Shown here: in pieces, positions 5,305 through 5,863 of the stretch
How the letters are laid out: each line of letters opens with the position of its first letter
How positions within the stretch are numbered: the stretch's first letter is position 1
NCBI GenBank assembly: GCA_030150795.1
Contig: JASLFF010000092.1
Location: 1 to 5,863, forward strand
Direction: 5' to 3'
DNA length: 5,863 nt
Origin: Terriglobales bacterium
GTDB lineage: Bacteria > Acidobacteriota > Terriglobia > Terriglobales > Gp1-AA117
Program-made: the position numbers and the translations under genes
Notes under the pieces: generated by a model
The model's database searches: none
The model's input: the letters and a program-made list of their open reading frames with translations, nothing else
Told to the model about the DNA's origin: nothing

Positions 5305-5863
5305 CTATTGCTTCGCCTCAATATTTCTCTGCAACTTCTGCATGCCTCTGATCCAGCGCTGGTAATCATTGGCCTTGTTTTGAAAAAACTTGCCTGCTTC
5401 AGGATGGGGCAGGATCATGAATCTTTCCTCTGCCATGGCTTTTACCACATCATCCGCCACCTGCCCAGCCTCAATTGCCCCCTGCAACAGCATCTTTGTA
5501 CCGGGATGGTCTGCCTTCAGCATGTTCGTGAGCACGCCTTGAGGGCACAGCGCGGAAACGCGGATTCCCTGATCGCCGTAAGTAATGGCCAGCCACTCGG
5601 CAAAGCCCAGCGCAGCATGCTTGGTCACCGCATACGGCGCGGAGCCCAGCGAGGTCAGCAATCCCGCCGCGGAGACAGTCTGCAAGAGATAGCCTTCTTT
5701 GCGGGCGAGCATCTGCGGCAGCACCGCTCGCGCCGCGTAAACGTGGGCCATTGTATTAATTTCCCAACTACGCTTCCAGTCGCGGTCTGAAGCTTCCGGT
5801 CCGCCGCTCACGGCAATCCCTGCATTCGAACAGAAGATATCCACCTGGCCGGCGGCGCTGGTA
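5305..5863 (-). CDS. Short-chain dehydrogenase/reductase (SDR), C-terminal part, cut by window edge
   Basis: NAD(P)-dependent oxidoreductase of the classical SDR family, cytosolic; substrate unknown. Only the last 185 codons are present; the first visible residues are [17 protein letters not shown], so the N-terminal 70-80 residues with the TGxxxGIG cofactor-binding loop lie beyond the right edge. The GTG at 5844 is an internal Val, not a start. Counting from the first visible codon: NAG (13-15), catalytic Asn36 in WEINTMAH, Ser64 in TVSAAG, then Tyr77 and Lys81 in YAVTK, giving a complete Asn-Ser-Tyr-Lys tetrad with the normal 13-residue Ser-Tyr spacing. The CPQGVLTNM stretch after VSAL corresponds to the PG-x-x-x-T cofactor and substrate lid region. 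The C-terminal tail [27 protein letters not shown] is charged and helical. The gene ends 27 bases from the REPIN-like element and is convergent with fpg. Confidence 0.93.
   Translation of the reverse strand, partial: TSAAGQVDIFCSNAGIAVSGGPEASDRDWKRSWEINTMAHVYAARAVLPQMLARKEGYLLQTVSAAGLLTSLGSAPYAVTKHAALGFAEWLAITYGDQGIRVSALCPQGVLTNMLKADHPGTKMLLQGAIEAGQVADDVVKAMAEERFMILPHPEAGKFFQNKANDYQRWIRGMQKLQRNIEAKQ

Noticed and set aside
5289..5316. GCGAAG/CTTCGC inverted repeat around the SDR stop codon as a terminator
   Set aside because: Only six base pairs with a 16-base loop that contains the stop codon, and no following T-tract.
5308..5790. 160-codon plus-strand open frame at the right end
   Set aside because: Antisense of the SDR gene, which has a complete catalytic tetrad on the minus strand.

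Overview
The window looks like ordinary chromosomal DNA of a Gram-negative, soil-type bacterium. Acidobacteriota is my best guess, from the general look of the Fpg, RRF and VOC proteins, the roughly mid-50s GC content and the secreted proteins with A-x-A|Q signal-peptide sites. That assignment is an inference from reading, not from a search. I see no transposase, phage gene, CRISPR array, tRNA or rRNA, and no plainly novel multi-gene system.

Layout from left to right. At 107-391 (+) is a small secreted Lys/Pro/Ala-rich protein of unknown function. At 529-1710 (+) is a secreted branched-chain-amino-acid-type ABC substrate-binding protein, with no permease or ATPase genes beside it and a hairpin-forming leader. 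A bidirectional hairpin terminator (1741-1766) separates it from the convergent frr (ribosome recycling factor, 1787-2374, -), which has its own perfect TATAAT box. Upstream of frr on the same strand is an AI-2E/PerM-family membrane protein (2478-3530, -; TTG start). Divergent from it is a VOC/glyoxalase-fold protein (3677-4207, +) with two well-formed ribosome-binding sites, one giving an exported form and one a bare single-domain form. Then comes mutM/fpg (4307-5116, +). Convergent with fpg is the C-terminal part of a short-chain dehydrogenase (5305-5863, -), cut by the window edge.

The genes do not form one pathway. Two are housekeeping (frr for translation, fpg for repair of oxidised DNA), and the rest are transport or general metabolism. 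Apart from frr following the AI-2E gene, and possibly fpg following the VOC gene, each appears to be its own transcription unit.

The most interesting non-coding signal is a family of about 24-26 bp REP-like hairpins. One copy lies between the VOC gene and fpg (4263-4288). Two copies face each other between fpg and the dehydrogenase (5156-5179 and 5249-5272), inside a 36-bp imperfect inverted repeat arranged like a REPIN. The stems differ between copies by paired, compensating base changes, which suggests that the hairpin structure is selected.
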